Source: Colwellia sp. C1TZA3
GTDB taxonomy: Bacteria > Pseudomonadota > Gammaproteobacteria > Enterobacterales > Alteromonadaceae
Direction of reading: 5' to 3'
Length of the DNA: 64,000 nt
Assembly (NCBI RefSeq): GCF_007954265.1
Contig: NZ_VOLS01000016.1
Span: 1-64,000 of the forward strand
The notes beneath the pieces were generated by a model that saw only the letters and a list, made by a program, of their open reading frames with translations, was not told where the DNA came from and searched no databases. Positions 36,638-46,452 of this stretch are shown piece by piece. Position numbers and translations under genes: made by a program. Every line of letters starts with the position of its first letter. Position 1 is the stretch's first letter.

Positions 36638-37816
36638 GTGAACGAAGCATTAGATTTAAATAAAATACGTGAAAAAATTACCCAACTCGATCAGCAACTA
36701 CTGACATTATTTGCTGAACGCCGCGCCCTTACTTTAAATGTTGCAAAAAGCAAAGCTCATCTCATTCGTCCAGTACGAGACCAACAGCGCGAACAAGAGT
36801 TACTGATCCGCTTGATCACCCAAGGCAAAAAACTAGGTTTAGATGCACATTACGTGACCAGCGTATTTCAAACCATTATTGAAGATTCAGTGCTTAATCA
36901 GCAAGCTTACCTGCAAACCTTAGCCAACCCAAATATACAAGAGCCGGCCGTCAGTGTTGCTTTTCTTGGTGATAAAGGTTCTTACAGTTACTTAGCAAGC
37001 CACCGTTATTTTTCTCGCCGTGCAGCAAAAATTATTGAAAGTGGTTGCCAAAGTTTTGCTGAGATTATGCAGCAAGTTGAATCTGGCTCGGTTGACTATG
37101 GCATGTTGCCAATTGAGAACACCAGTTCAGGCAGTATTAATGAAGTTTATGACGTTCTACAACATACCAATTTATCGATTGTTGGCGAAATAACCCAACC
37201 TATTGAGCACTGCCTACTGACCGCAGTAAATACCAAACTGAATAAAATCAACACCATTTATGCCCATGGTCAGCCATTTGCACAATGTAGTAACTTTTTA
37301 GATAAACAAAATGATATTCGCATTGAATACTGTGAAAGTACCGCTGATGCCATGGCCAAAGTCTATGAATTGCAAGACGACAGTGTGGCGGTTATTGGTA
37401 GCGAAGAAGGCGGTAACTTATACCAACTTCAGGCTTTGGAAAAACAAATAGCTAACCAAATTGAAAACCATAGTCGTTTCATTCTAGTGGCACGTAAACC
37501 CATTGAGGTTGCTGAACAAATTCCAGCAAAAACCACCTTAATTATTGCCACTGGCCAAAAGCCTGGTGCATTAGTCGAGTGCCTACTTGTACTGAAAAAC
37601 AAAGGCATTAACATGTGCAAACTTGAATCTCGTCCTATTCAAGGGCGACCTTGGGAAGAAATGTTTTATGTCGATGTAGAAGCCAATTTGAAGCACTTAG
37701 CTTTACAAGAGGCGATTAGTCAAATCACTGAACAGACAAATTTCATTAAAATTCTAGGTTGTTACCCTATCGAACACATTAGCCCAACCAGTGTCCCAAG
37801 TAGCGCACTCATATAA
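36638..37816 (+). CDS. pheA: Bifunctional chorismate mutase / prephenate dehydratase
   Basis: This 392-aa P-protein makes phenylpyruvate from chorismate for phenylalanine synthesis. An AroQ-type chorismate mutase (about 1-90; LNKIREKITQLDQQLLTLFAERR) is followed by prephenate dehydratase (about 105-285; LGDKGSYSYLA, PIENTSSGSINEVYD) and an ACT domain (about 295-380; GALVECLLVLKNKGINMCKLESRP) that binds Phe for feedback inhibition. The start is a GTG with TAGGA 7 nt upstream. The gene is preceded by a leader peptide and attenuator. Confidence 0.97.
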   Translation: MNEALDLNKIREKITQLDQQLLTLFAERRALTLNVAKSKAHLIRPVRDQQREQELLIRLITQGKKLGLDAHYVTSVFQTIIEDSVLNQQAYLQTLANPNIQEPAVSVAFLGDKGSYSYLASHRYFSRRAAKIIESGCQSFAEIMQQVESGSVDYGMLPIENTSSGSINEVYDVLQHTNLSIVGEITQPIEHCLLTAVNTKLNKINTIYAHGQPFAQCSNFLDKQNDIRIEYCESTADAMAKVYELQDDSVAVIGSEEGGNLYQLQALEKQIANQIENHSRFILVARKPIEVAEQIPAKTTLIIATGQKPGALVECLLVLKNKGINMCKLESRPIQGRPWEEMFYVDVEANLKHLALQEAISQITEQTNFIKILGCYPIEHISPTSVPSSALI

Positions 37817-37835
37817 GCGCTAATTTTTAACATAA

Positions 37836-37863
37836 TAAAGGGCAGATAAACTGCCCTTTATTA
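37836..37863 (+). terminator. Terminator after pheA
   Basis: A 10-bp stem (TAAAGGGCAG/CTGCCCTTTA) with a 5-nt loop, followed by TTA. Tail modest. Confidence 0.8.
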
Positions 37864-37881
37864 ATACATTTAATCTCTAAT

Positions 37882-37965
37882 TGCTTAGTTCTAAATACTT
37901 AGTGCTTAGTTCTAAATACTTAGTGCTTAGTTCTAAATACTTAGTGCTTAGCTCTGCATACTTAT
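37882..37965 (+). repeat. 21-bp tandem repeat (3 perfect copies plus 1 degenerate)
   Basis: TGCTTAGTTCTAAATACTTA plus G repeats exactly at 37882, 37903 and 37924; the copy at 37945 has several changes. It is non-coding, between convergent pheA and a membrane-protein gene, and would vary by slippage. Confidence 0.93.
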
Positions 37966-37998
37966 CACATACACATCACTGATTGTTCTTAGCTCAGT

Positions 37999-38400
37999 TT
38001 AGATAACGACCAGTTTGCGATTTTTTAGTCTAAAAATAATAGCACTAAACACTAAGATAGATAATATTGGCATCGCGGCAAACATAACGGCTGAAAACAT
38101 AAACTGACCCATCAACAAGGTTAAACTAATAAAGCACACTGTTGGTAATAATAGCCAAAAAGTATGTTCACTGGCACATAATTTAAAGCCTTTATGCATC
38201 AAAAACAGCAACAGTAGACTCACCATACTAGCGGTGATAGCCGTAACTGCACCCGGGTAATAATCAAGCATAAAATCAGTATGGGGGTGAAGTATGCTCG
38301 GTACTGGCACCAAGTTACCAAGCTGAACCAACCACACTAATGAACCCGCAATGAGGCAACCAAAATTAAAAGACCAAAGTTTTTTATTAACCTTAAACAT
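37999..38400 (-). CDS. Hypothetical four-helix membrane protein
   Basis: I do not recognise this 133-aa protein. It has about four hydrophobic helices (near 10-30, 48-70, 80-97 and 100-123) and a basic C-terminus (RLKNRKLVVI). ATG 38400 has GGGAA 8 nt upstream; a TTG just before it is less likely. It stands alone between pheA and the RND pump genes. Confidence 0.7.
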   Translation of the reverse strand: MFKVNKKLWSFNFGCLIAGSLVWLVQLGNLVPVPSILHPHTDFMLDYYPGAVTAITASMVSLLLLFLMHKGFKLCASEHTFWLLLPTVCFISLTLLMGQFMFSAVMFAAMPILSILVFSAIIFRLKNRKLVVI

Positions 38401-38572
38401 CAATATTTCCCAAATTTATTATTATTATTTTCCCTATTTATATCCCAAGTATAGTTTTTAATCAAGACGTCTGGTTTTTATACAAAAATAGTAATAATAA
38501 ATTTAAAGCATGAGTTAGGGCAATTAAGCTTAAAATAGGTAAATCGACCTTAAATGTAAAAAGTCCATATAA

Positions 38573-38729
38573 TACCAATCCCATTAAGTTATTGCTCACT
38601 TGTACTAGTTAAAATAGCTCAAGGCTGTGTTGCTCTCACTCCCAATAGCCAGCTATTGCTCAATCGAGCGCCTTACCTTGAGTTATTTTTCCTGCGCACA
38701 ACAAGATCACAAACTTAATGGAACTGGTA
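38573..38729 (+). repeat. 157-bp MITE-like element, copy 7
   Basis: Full-length copy with intact ends, lying about 40 bp past the stop of the RND permease gene. Confidence 0.93.
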
Positions 38730-38771
38730 TAACAACGCTATATAGACTTTTTTACAGCTGCCACTATTTAA

Positions 38772-41700
38772 CTATACTTTATCTATAAGCGCTTGAGCTT
38801 GCTGCTTTTCAATTTCTTTAGTGATAACTTGCGGGGAGCCTGTATTGCGGCACAGCCAATAATAAGCCCCAGGTACAACAAATAAAGTGAAAATACTGGC
38901 CAATGATACACCCGCAAAGATCACCACACCAATCACCATTCTACTTTCAGCGCCAGGTCCGACCGCTAGCACTAATGGGATAGCACTGGTGACTGTAGTG
39001 AATGTGGTCATCACAATAGGCCTTAAGCGTTGGGTGGCGGCAGTGATCAATGCTTCTTCAAAAGCAATGCCTTTGTCACGTAACTGGTTAGCAAATTCAA
39101 CAATTAAAATACCATTTTTTGCCGCTAATCCAATTAACATCACAATACCAATTTGACTGTATATATTTAGGCTCATACCCATCAGTTTTAGGCCAGCTAA
39201 AGCGCCAACTAAGGCTAATGGCACAGTTAACATAATGACAAAAGGATGAATAAAGCTCTCAAATTGGGCCGACAATACTAGGTAAGTTATCACTAAGGCC
39301 AAAACAAAAATAAAGGCGATAGAGTTACCTGATTCTTGTAATAATTGCGACTGGCCTTTGTAGGCTACTTGCGCTTCTTCAGGCAAGTGTTCAGCAACTG
39401 CGGTATTTAAAAATGCTAAGGCATCACCCAAGGCATAGCCTGTGGCTAAGTTGGCGCTAATAGTGACACTGCGCAGGCGATTAAAACGATTGAGTCGCGA
39501 TGATGTAGCACTCTCTTCAATCGTGATCAAGTTCGACAAGGGCACCAATTTATTACTGACCGTGGAGCGAACAAAAATATTATCAATGTCTTTAGGGTTT
39601 GAAAAATCATTTTTCTCACCTTTAACAATCACATAATACTCTTCACCGCGCTCAACAAAGTTAGTCACGCGGCGTTGACCCAACATCGTTTCAAGTGTAC
39701 GGCCAATATCGCCAACCGACACGCCTAAGTCGAAGGCTCTGTTGTGATCAATATTAACCAACAATTGTGGATAGGTTTCTTTGTAGTCACTATCAATACT
39801 GTGCAGATTGGGGTTTTCTTGCGCTTTAGCAATAATAATATCACGCCACTTTGCTAACTCTTCATAGGTGTTACCTTGCAAGACAAACTCAACGGGGGAT
39901 GAAGACCCGCCGCCACTTAAGCCTCGGCGCATCATAGCGAACGCTCTAACATCGGTTACTTTAGCAAGTTCGCCATTTATTTTATTAATAAATTCAAAGG
40001 TTCCGGTAATGCGATCTTTCCAAGCGGGCATACCAACAATAGCAATACCACCTGCACCACCAAAGCCTGGCACGCGCACAAGCACTCGGTCGAGCTCTCC
40101 GCTTTGTTGATGCGCCAGTAATTGTGCTTCTATTTGCTGCATATTTTTAACATTGTTTTCATAACTTGCCCCTTCAGCACCACGCATCATAACGAAGAAA
40201 TTGCCACGATCTTCTTTTGGTGTGTACTCTGAAGGTAATTGATTGAATAAACTGTACACCGCAAATAGCGACAAAATGATAACAATACATATCATCAAAG
40301 GCTGATGAATACTGGCTTTTAACCCACGCCCATAAGCGGCTTCAAATTTAGCAAAGCCTCGATCTAACTTTTGACCAAACGATGAGCTACGTTCCTTATG
40401 CTTTAACATTTTAGAACACATCATTGGCGTTAACGATAATGCGGTTAAACTTGAGAAAATTACTGCTGAAGCAATCGCAATGGCAAACTCGGTGAATAAT
40501 CGCCCAACGTTACCTGATAAAAAGATTAATGGCACAAACACGGCGACCAGTACTAACGTGGTGGCAATAACGGCAAACGCTACTTCTCGCCCCCCTTCGT
40601 ATGCGGCTAACAATGGGCTTTGCCCACGCTCAATACGGCGGTAAATATTTTCCAGCACCACGATGGCATCATCTACCACCAAGCCGATGGCTAGTACCAT
40701 GGCCAGTAGGGTCAACAAGTTGATTGAAAAACCAAACCACGATAGCACCATCATAGAGCCAATTAATGCTACAGGCACAGTAACCGCAGGAATAAGTGTT
40801 GCTCTAATATTACCCAAAAATATAAAGATAACCAATACCACCATGATCATGGCAATACCCAGTGTGCTATACACTTCGTCAATTGAGCCTTGAATAAACA
40901 CTGATGAGTCATAACTATTGGTGATCGTTGTACCTATTGGCAAGCCAACACGGATCGACATCATCTCTTTTCGAGCTGCTTTGACTACTTCGAGGGTATT
41001 GGCTTTTGACTGTTTAATAATGCCCAAACCCACCATATTTTTGCCATTGCCACGAAACATGTTTTCTTCATCTTCCGCCGCCAAGGCAATTTTAGCCACA
41101 TCACCCAGGTAGACCAAAGACTTATTATTATTGCGCGCCACCACCATAGTGGCAAAGTCATCCTCGGTTAGATAACTGCGTTCAACACGAATCGAAAAAT
41201 CTCGGTCGATTGATTCGACTTGTCCTGCCGGTAATTCAACATTTTCAGCACGCAAGGTTTGTTCGATATCATTAACAGTGATGCCTCTAGCCGCCATTGC
41301 CTTGCGATTTAACACCACATTCATGGCATAGGTTCTACCGCCACCAACTTGCACACGTGCTACGCCATCAACCACAGAAAACCTGTCAACAATATAACGC
41401 TCTGCGTAATCAGTTAGCTGTAATGTGCTCATCACCTCGCTTTGTAAAACAAACCAGACAATGGAGCTTTCATCATCATTTGCCTTGGAGACCTCAGGCG
41501 GTTCAGCCTGTTCAGGTAAGTTGTTTAATGCACGTGAAATTCTGTCCCGCACATCGTTGGTTGCCGAGTCAATATCACGGTCCAATTCAAATTCAATTGA
41601 AATATTAGAACGGCCAACACGGCTAGAAGAGTTGATGGATTTAACCCCTTCAATGCCGCTAATTCTATCTTCCAGTATTTGCGTTATTTTACTTTCAACT

Positions 41701-41873
41701 ATCGCAGCAGACGCCCCAGGGTAGGTGGTATTAATACTCACTACCGGTGGGTCAATATCAGGGTACTCTCGAAGGGGCAGGGTTAAAAAAGCGACCAGTC
41801 CAAAAGTGATCAACAGTAAATTTATTACAGTTGCAAATACAGGGCGCTTAACTGACAGGTCAGATAAAATCAC
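38772..41873 (-). CDS. RND efflux pump, inner-membrane permease
   Basis: This 1033-aa proton-driven exporter has the AcrB-type layout: 12 helices with two large periplasmic loops. The N-terminal DLSVKRPVFA start, the GLVVDDAIVVLENI proton-relay Asp pair (about 405), and repeats of the PLALVGALAGL-type helix in the second half are present. It exports drugs or toxic organic compounds with a periplasmic adaptor and an outer-membrane channel. The adaptor gene overlaps it by 4 nt. No TolC-type gene is adjacent, so a channel from elsewhere is probably shared. Confidence 0.96.
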   Translation of the reverse strand: MILSDLSVKRPVFATVINLLLITFGLVAFLTLPLREYPDIDPPVVSINTTYPGASAAIVESKITQILEDRISGIEGVKSINSSSRVGRSNISIEFELDRDIDSATNDVRDRISRALNNLPEQAEPPEVSKANDDESSIVWFVLQSEVMSTLQLTDYAERYIVDRFSVVDGVARVQVGGGRTYAMNVVLNRKAMAARGITVNDIEQTLRAENVELPAGQVESIDRDFSIRVERSYLTEDDFATMVVARNNNKSLVYLGDVAKIALAAEDEENMFRGNGKNMVGLGIIKQSKANTLEVVKAARKEMMSIRVGLPIGTTITNSYDSSVFIQGSIDEVYSTLGIAMIMVVLVIFIFLGNIRATLIPAVTVPVALIGSMMVLSWFGFSINLLTLLAMVLAIGLVVDDAIVVLENIYRRIERGQSPLLAAYEGGREVAFAVIATTLVLVAVFVPLIFLSGNVGRLFTEFAIAIASAVIFSSLTALSLTPMMCSKMLKHKERSSSFGQKLDRGFAKFEAAYGRGLKASIHQPLMICIVIILSLFAVYSLFNQLPSEYTPKEDRGNFFVMMRGAEGASYENNVKNMQQIEAQLLAHQQSGELDRVLVRVPGFGGAGGIAIVGMPAWKDRITGTFEFINKINGELAKVTDVRAFAMMRRGLSGGGSSSPVEFVLQGNTYEELAKWRDIIIAKAQENPNLHSIDSDYKETYPQLLVNIDHNRAFDLGVSVGDIGRTLETMLGQRRVTNFVERGEEYYVIVKGEKNDFSNPKDIDNIFVRSTVSNKLVPLSNLITIEESATSSRLNRFNRLRSVTISANLATGYALGDALAFLNTAVAEHLPEEAQVAYKGQSQLLQESGNSIAFIFVLALVITYLVLSAQFESFIHPFVIMLTVPLALVGALAGLKLMGMSLNIYSQIGIVMLIGLAAKNGILIVEFANQLRDKGIAFEEALITAATQRLRPIVMTTFTTVTSAIPLVLAVGPGAESRMVIGVVIFAGVSLASIFTLFVVPGAYYWLCRNTGSPQVITKEIEKQQAQALIDKV

Positions 41874-42928
41874 GATTTATTCCCTATGGCCTTTACACTA
41901 GTACCATCGCGTAATTTTAAGGCGCCTTCAATAACGACTTCCGTCCCCGCCTCTAGACCACCAGTAACCTCAACAAAACCACGATAACGACGACCAATAT
42001 CTAATGCTTTCTTAATAGCCTTATCCGCTTCGACAACAAAAACAAAATGCTGGTCTTCAATCGGAATAATCGCACTTTCTGGTATCTGTAATATTTGCTC
42101 AACTTTTCGTATCACCTGCAAATTTAACAACATGCCTGCACGTAACTGATTATTAGCATTGTTAATTTTTGCACGTACTTTTAAGGTGCGTGTAACACTG
42201 TCGATGCGCGAGTCTATCGAGGTGACTTTGCCAATAAATACTTTGTCTTTATACGCTATATTACTCGCTTCTATGCGTTGACCAATCGCTACGGTAGTTA
42301 AGTAACGCTCTGGAATTGAAAAATCAACTTTAATAATGCTCAGGTCATCTAAACTAGTAATGATATCTCCAACATTAATTAAAGCACCGAGACTAATTTC
42401 ACGAAAGCCTAAGACACCTGAAAATGGCGCTGTAATGGTAAGTTCAGCCAGCTTTATTCTTGCACTTAGCAGTTGTGCTGAAATAGCCTTAGTTTTAGCT
42501 TCTTGTTGATCAACCAACGACTTAGCGGTAGCTTTTAGTTTATACAAACCTTGAAAACGATTGAGTTGCGCCACTGACTCGGCAAGATTAGCCTGAAGTT
42601 CTTTAACTTTAGCCGCTTCTTCTTGACTATTTAGACGTACTAAAATGTCATCTTTTTTAACCGTATCACCATCTTGAAATAAAACCTCAACAACGACATC
42701 TGAATATTTACTGGTGATGTACACCTGCTCATTCGCCCGTGACGTACCAATGGCCTCAACAGAATCACTAAAATCAACTGACTCGATTTTAGCGGTTTTT
42801 ACCGAGACCACCCGTTGATATTTTTCTTTGTTAGTCGTCTGTTCAGGCCATTGTAAATAAACCACTAAGGCAATTAACATTCCAACAAGTAATAACAAAG
42901 GTAAACGACGACCAATGGCAGTAGACAT
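41870..42928 (-). CDS. RND efflux pump, periplasmic adaptor
   Basis: This 352-aa membrane-fusion protein has an N-terminal anchor (LPLLLLVGMLIALVVYL), a lipoyl-like beta domain split by a helical hairpin (about 65-170; VLFQDGDTVKKDDILVRLNS and ITAPFSGVLGFREIS), a beta-barrel and a proximal domain. It links the permease to an outer-membrane channel. The ATG at 42928 has AGAGAG 8 nt upstream. First gene of the pump operon. Confidence 0.95.
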   Translation of the reverse strand: MSTAIGRRLPLLLLVGMLIALVVYLQWPEQTTNKEKYQRVVSVKTAKIESVDFSDSVEAIGTSRANEQVYITSKYSDVVVEVLFQDGDTVKKDDILVRLNSQEEAAKVKELQANLAESVAQLNRFQGLYKLKATAKSLVDQQEAKTKAISAQLLSARIKLAELTITAPFSGVLGFREISLGALINVGDIITSLDDLSIIKVDFSIPERYLTTVAIGQRIEASNIAYKDKVFIGKVTSIDSRIDSVTRTLKVRAKINNANNQLRAGMLLNLQVIRKVEQILQIPESAIIPIEDQHFVFVVEADKAIKKALDIGRRYRGFVEVTGGLEAGTEVVIEGALKLRDGTSVKAIGNKS

Positions 42929-43149
42929 AAACAAAACTCTCTAAAATTGAGTAAATTATAATAATATAATTATAACTTAGATACTGAAAGTGCTCGAGAC
43001 GCCTTAGCCTGAGATTTAAGGCTTTGGTCGCAAATTAGAAAAAATAATTAACTTTGTACTTATTAAGATATAATTTAATGAGACATAAACCAAATGAAGT
43101 ATAGCCAGTATGCGCCATACTTCATTTTTATATTTTAAGGATTAAACTC

Positions 43150-43896
43150 GTGAAAATTATTGCCTCAATTATTATTGTTTTATTATTACTTAGTGGTGGT
43201 GCTCTTTGGTTTTTAGCCGGCAGCTCACTCAATGGCTATATTAAAGGTCAAATTGAAACGGTGGGCAGCCAAGTTACCGAACAAAGGGTTACGGTAAAAA
43301 CTGTTGATATTAAGCTCGCTAGCGGTGCAGGTAGTATTTTAGGTATTAATTTAGCCAATCCTAAAACTTATAGCCAACCAAACGCTTTCGCTTTAGAAGA
43401 AGTAACACTTGATATTAATTTAGAAAGTTTAACCTCATCACCTATTATTATTGACGCGATAATCATCAAATCACCACAAGCTTTTGTCCAATTCACCCAA
43501 ACCGGTGGCTCTAATATTAAAGATATTTTAGATGCTATTAAGCGTAACACCCCTAAAGCTGAGGCAAGTGCTGCTGAGACTGAAAGTGGCGAAGAGCCTA
43601 AAATAAAAGTCAGTAAAATCATCCTTGCTGGCACCGCGCTAACGCTTGATTTAAGTGCCTTTGGTAATAAAGCACATAGTGCCACATTACCTGATATTAT
43701 ATTAGATAATGTTGGTGGTGACACTGGTTTGCCCGCAAGCCAACTCGGTGCTGAAATTGTTAAACAAGCATTATCTCAAATTTGGCAACAAGCAAAAACC
43801 ACACAAAAGAAAAAGTTAACCGATAGCGCTAAAGAAAAATTGAAAGAGAAGCTACAAGAAAAGGCCAAGAAAAAGCTGACTGACTTATTTGGCTAA
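43150..43896 (+). CDS. AsmA-like periplasmic protein with membrane anchor
   Basis: This 248-aa protein has one N-terminal hydrophobic segment (about 3-24), then a region resembling the AsmA/DUF748 beta fold (VDIKLASGAGSILGINLANPKTY, LEEVTLDINLESLTSSPIIIDAIII), an acidic linker, and a Lys-rich amphipathic C-terminal helix (about 215-245). AsmA relatives act at the envelope, in lipid or outer-membrane handling; the exact role is unknown. It starts at GTG with AAGGA 8 nt upstream. Confidence 0.75.
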   Translation: MKIIASIIIVLLLLSGGALWFLAGSSLNGYIKGQIETVGSQVTEQRVTVKTVDIKLASGAGSILGINLANPKTYSQPNAFALEEVTLDINLESLTSSPIIIDAIIIKSPQAFVQFTQTGGSNIKDILDAIKRNTPKAEASAAETESGEEPKIKVSKIILAGTALTLDLSAFGNKAHSATLPDIILDNVGGDTGLPASQLGAEIVKQALSQIWQQAKTTQKKKLTDSAKEKLKEKLQEKAKKKLTDLFG

Positions 43897-44006
43897 TTTT
43901 AATTTTTAACAGTCTTAAAGCTCAGTCTAAATGTGCCAAGGTTAGCCAAAGTTAGCCACTACATTGGGCTGAGTTTATAAAAAAACTAATCACAGGACAC
44001 CTTGTA

Positions 44007-44603
44007 ATGAAAGTGAATAGCCAGTTAACACCACGAGCCATTCTTTGCACTTTTTTGTTATCAAATGTAGCGATAGCACAGCCATTAGAACTCAGTGTTA
44101 TGGTGGGTCAAATATACGGTCCTGATTTGGTTACCAGTGACAATAGCGATATCGATATTGACTCTGGTAGTAACATTGCTGTTGGTATAGCGTGGCAAGA
44201 AAATGTTAATGGCCAAGGTCAGATACTTTTCAACCGTGTTAGCCATGATTTTATTGGCCAAAATCAAGTTAATAATGAGCTAGATATCACTTATGCACAT
44301 TTTAATGGCGTCGCTTTGTATCGCCAGCAAAGCTATGTAACCACTTTGAGTTTAGGGCTAGGTGGTGCTTATTTTGATGCCGAACAAGGTAGTGAAGAAC
44401 TGTATCCTTCAGCCAGTGTTGCCTTTGGTACTCGCTATGAATTCTCTCAACAAATAGCCTTAGTAACCGAACTACGCGCCTATGCCACCTTAATTGATGA
44501 GGATGACGCCATGTTTTGCCAGCGAAATATTTGTAATGCGAACTTTAGCGATTCACTCTGGATAGATAGTTCAATTGCCCTTGGAATCGCCATCAAATTT
44601 TAG
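44007..44603 (+). CDS. Outer-membrane beta-barrel-like protein
   Basis: This 198-aa protein has a signal peptide (cleavage near VAIA-Q). The mature part has alternating hydrophobic strands (ELSVMVGQIYG, NIAVGIAWQE, YVTTLSLGLGGAYF, ASVAFGTRYEF) and ends in SIALGIAIKF with a terminal Phe, as many outer-membrane barrels do. The size suggests an eight-strand barrel. Two Cys (CQRNIC) may form a loop disulfide. Function not recognised. Confidence 0.78.
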   Translation: MKVNSQLTPRAILCTFLLSNVAIAQPLELSVMVGQIYGPDLVTSDNSDIDIDSGSNIAVGIAWQENVNGQGQILFNRVSHDFIGQNQVNNELDITYAHFNGVALYRQQSYVTTLSLGLGGAYFDAEQGSEELYPSASVAFGTRYEFSQQIALVTELRAYATLIDEDDAMFCQRNICNANFSDSLWIDSSIALGIAIKF

Positions 44604-44740
44604 TTTAATAACACTTCAGTTATCTGCCAACATTAGCCTGATTTTAGCTTAAAGCTGTTACTTTACTCCATATATTTAGACAATAACCGATAAAGTCTGC
44701 ATATCCATTAAGCTATTATCAGAAAAGTAAGCCATGATCA

Positions 44741-44776
44741 AAAAAATCACAGAGCATATTATTCATCAGTGATTTT
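44741..44776 (-). terminator. Terminator for the aroF-tyrA operon
   Basis: AAAATCAC/GTGATTTT arms (44743-44750/44769-44776) with an 18-nt loop; on the minus strand the stem runs into TTTTTTTG. It lies 36 bp past the last stop codon. Confidence 0.6.
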
Positions 44777-44811
44777 GTCTCTACATGCTGACACTTACAT
44801 TTTAAACTACA

Positions 44812-45282
44812 CTATAACATCGCTGAGATATCAGCCGTTAATGACACTTTCGGACGTTCAATAATACGACCAATTTCTTTATCGTTTTGATAAACAATAA
44901 AAGTGGGGGTATATTTTATATCGTGGCTTTTAGCTGATCCGCTTGGCTCTAACTTTGCATAATCGAGGGCAATTAAGCGATTGGAAAGCGTTGGGCTTTG
45001 TGCAACTATTTTTAAAAATCTAGGCACTTCACGCACACTGTCATGGCACCAAGAGCCAAAGTAAACGTCTACGTGTAAATCCTTTGGCCAACGGTTAATT
45101 GCAACAACTTCAAGCTCAGACAGTTGAGATAGCTGATAACTTTGCTGGAAAAACTTATGATTAGCCATCAGTTGCTGTTGGCTGATTTCACCAATGACCA
45201 TCGGCGCTTCTTCCACCTGACTATTGGCGCAGCCAGAAATAACAAGCATAATACTTAATAGCGTCGCCACAAATTTTTTCAT
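44812..45282 (-). CDS. Thioredoxin-like lipoprotein with single active-site Cys
   Basis: This 156-aa protein has a lipobox (LVISGC, Cys18) and a thioredoxin-like domain (DVYFGSWCHDSVREVPRF, then YTPTFIVY with the cis-Pro). The usual CxxC pair is CHDS, so only one thiol remains, as in some monothiol or non-reducing members. It begins 12 nt after tyrA and is the last gene of the aroF-tyrA operon. A link to aromatic synthesis is not obvious. Confidence 0.85.
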   Translation of the reverse strand: MKKFVATLLSIMLVISGCANSQVEEAPMVIGEISQQQLMANHKFFQQSYQLSQLSELEVVAINRWPKDLHVDVYFGSWCHDSVREVPRFLKIVAQSPTLSNRLIALDYAKLEPSGSAKSHDIKYTPTFIVYQNDKEIGRIIERPKVSLTADISAML

Positions 45283-45294
45283 TTCATTCCTTGT

Positions 45295-46437
45295 CTAGTA
45301 TTTTTTTAATTGGTCTGCTTTTGCCAACATCACTTTGCTTTCCTGCATAAAGATATCTGCATAATCACCAAAATAATCAGCAACCTGTGAAAACATTTCA
45401 GTAAAGGCTGCTTTATCATTTGTTTGCACATCTTCCAGTAATGCTAAAAATCGATAGGCAAAACGCTTCATCATAGCGATATTGTCTTGATTAGCGAAAA
45501 TAATATCAGTATAAAGGACCGGATTTTGAGCAAACAGACGCCCAACCATAATTAACTCTAAGCGATAAATTGGTGAACTCATCTCAACCAATTGCGCTAT
45601 ATCAGCCCCTTCAGTCATTAAGTGGTAACCATAAGCAATCGTTGAGAAGTGTCGCATAACTTGTACCATAGACATCGCTTGATCATGCGTATGTGCTTCA
45701 ACCGGATAAATTTTTGCTCCCCAAACATTAAATTGCTCTAATAACCAATGATACTGTTGTGGAAAGCGGCCTTCGCAAGCAATAATAGTTTGCTTAACTA
45801 AACCAGTGACATCAGGCCCAAACATTGGATGTAATCCAACAACAGGGCCGGCATGTACTTTCATCATTTCATATAGTGGCGCTTCTTTAATACTGGTTAC
45901 GTCGGCCAAAATACAGTTTTCAGGCAAGCTGCCTAATTTTTGAATAACCAAAGTGGTTAATCTAATCGGCACCGCAACGATGACTAAACTCGCCTCAGCT
46001 AAAATATCAGCACTGTTTGGCCAGTCAGCTTGCTCTAAAGCCTGTACTTGATAACCAGAACGGTTAAATAAATCGACAAAAATTCGCCCCAATTGCCCTT
46101 GACCACCAATCACTATGACCTTTTTGCAATTAGGATTAACACAACGATAGCCACTAGCATCTTGGCTGACATAGGAGTCTTGCATCAAACGCCGAAGAAT
46201 ATCTTCTATTAACTCTGGCGACAAACCGGCATCTATTGCTTGTTCGCGGCGTATCTTTAATAAGCTCGCTTCACGCTCAGGAGCGAAAATTGGCATACCC
46301 GCTTGGCTTTTTAATAAACCCACTTTGGTCGTAACAACGCGACGTTTTGCTAATAATGCAACTAATTGACCATCAATATCGTCAATTTCATCGCGTAATA
46401 CACCTAATTTTTGCTCAAATGTAGATTTGTTATTCAT
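45295..46437 (-). CDS. tyrA: Bifunctional chorismate mutase / prephenate dehydrogenase
   Basis: This 380-aa T-protein makes 4-hydroxyphenylpyruvate for tyrosine. An AroQ chorismate mutase (about 8-90; LRDEIDDIDGQLVALLAKRR) precedes an NAD-dependent dehydrogenase (about 105-370) with the GGQGQLGRIF nucleotide-binding loop, GLHPMFGPD and a catalytic His in VMRHFSTIAYG or a neighbour. It starts 15 nt after aroF in the same operon, a common arrangement in Gammaproteobacteria. Confidence 0.97.
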   Translation of the reverse strand: MNNKSTFEQKLGVLRDEIDDIDGQLVALLAKRRVVTTKVGLLKSQAGMPIFAPEREASLLKIRREQAIDAGLSPELIEDILRRLMQDSYVSQDASGYRCVNPNCKKVIVIGGQGQLGRIFVDLFNRSGYQVQALEQADWPNSADILAEASLVIVAVPIRLTTLVIQKLGSLPENCILADVTSIKEAPLYEMMKVHAGPVVGLHPMFGPDVTGLVKQTIIACEGRFPQQYHWLLEQFNVWGAKIYPVEAHTHDQAMSMVQVMRHFSTIAYGYHLMTEGADIAQLVEMSSPIYRLELIMVGRLFAQNPVLYTDIIFANQDNIAMMKRFAYRFLALLEDVQTNDKAAFTEMFSQVADYFGDYADIFMQESKVMLAKADQLKKY

Positions 46438-46452
46438 TGTGGCTGCTTATTC

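Noticed and set aside
37882-37965. CRISPR array
   Set aside because: The 21-bp units are directly adjacent without spacers and there are no cas genes.
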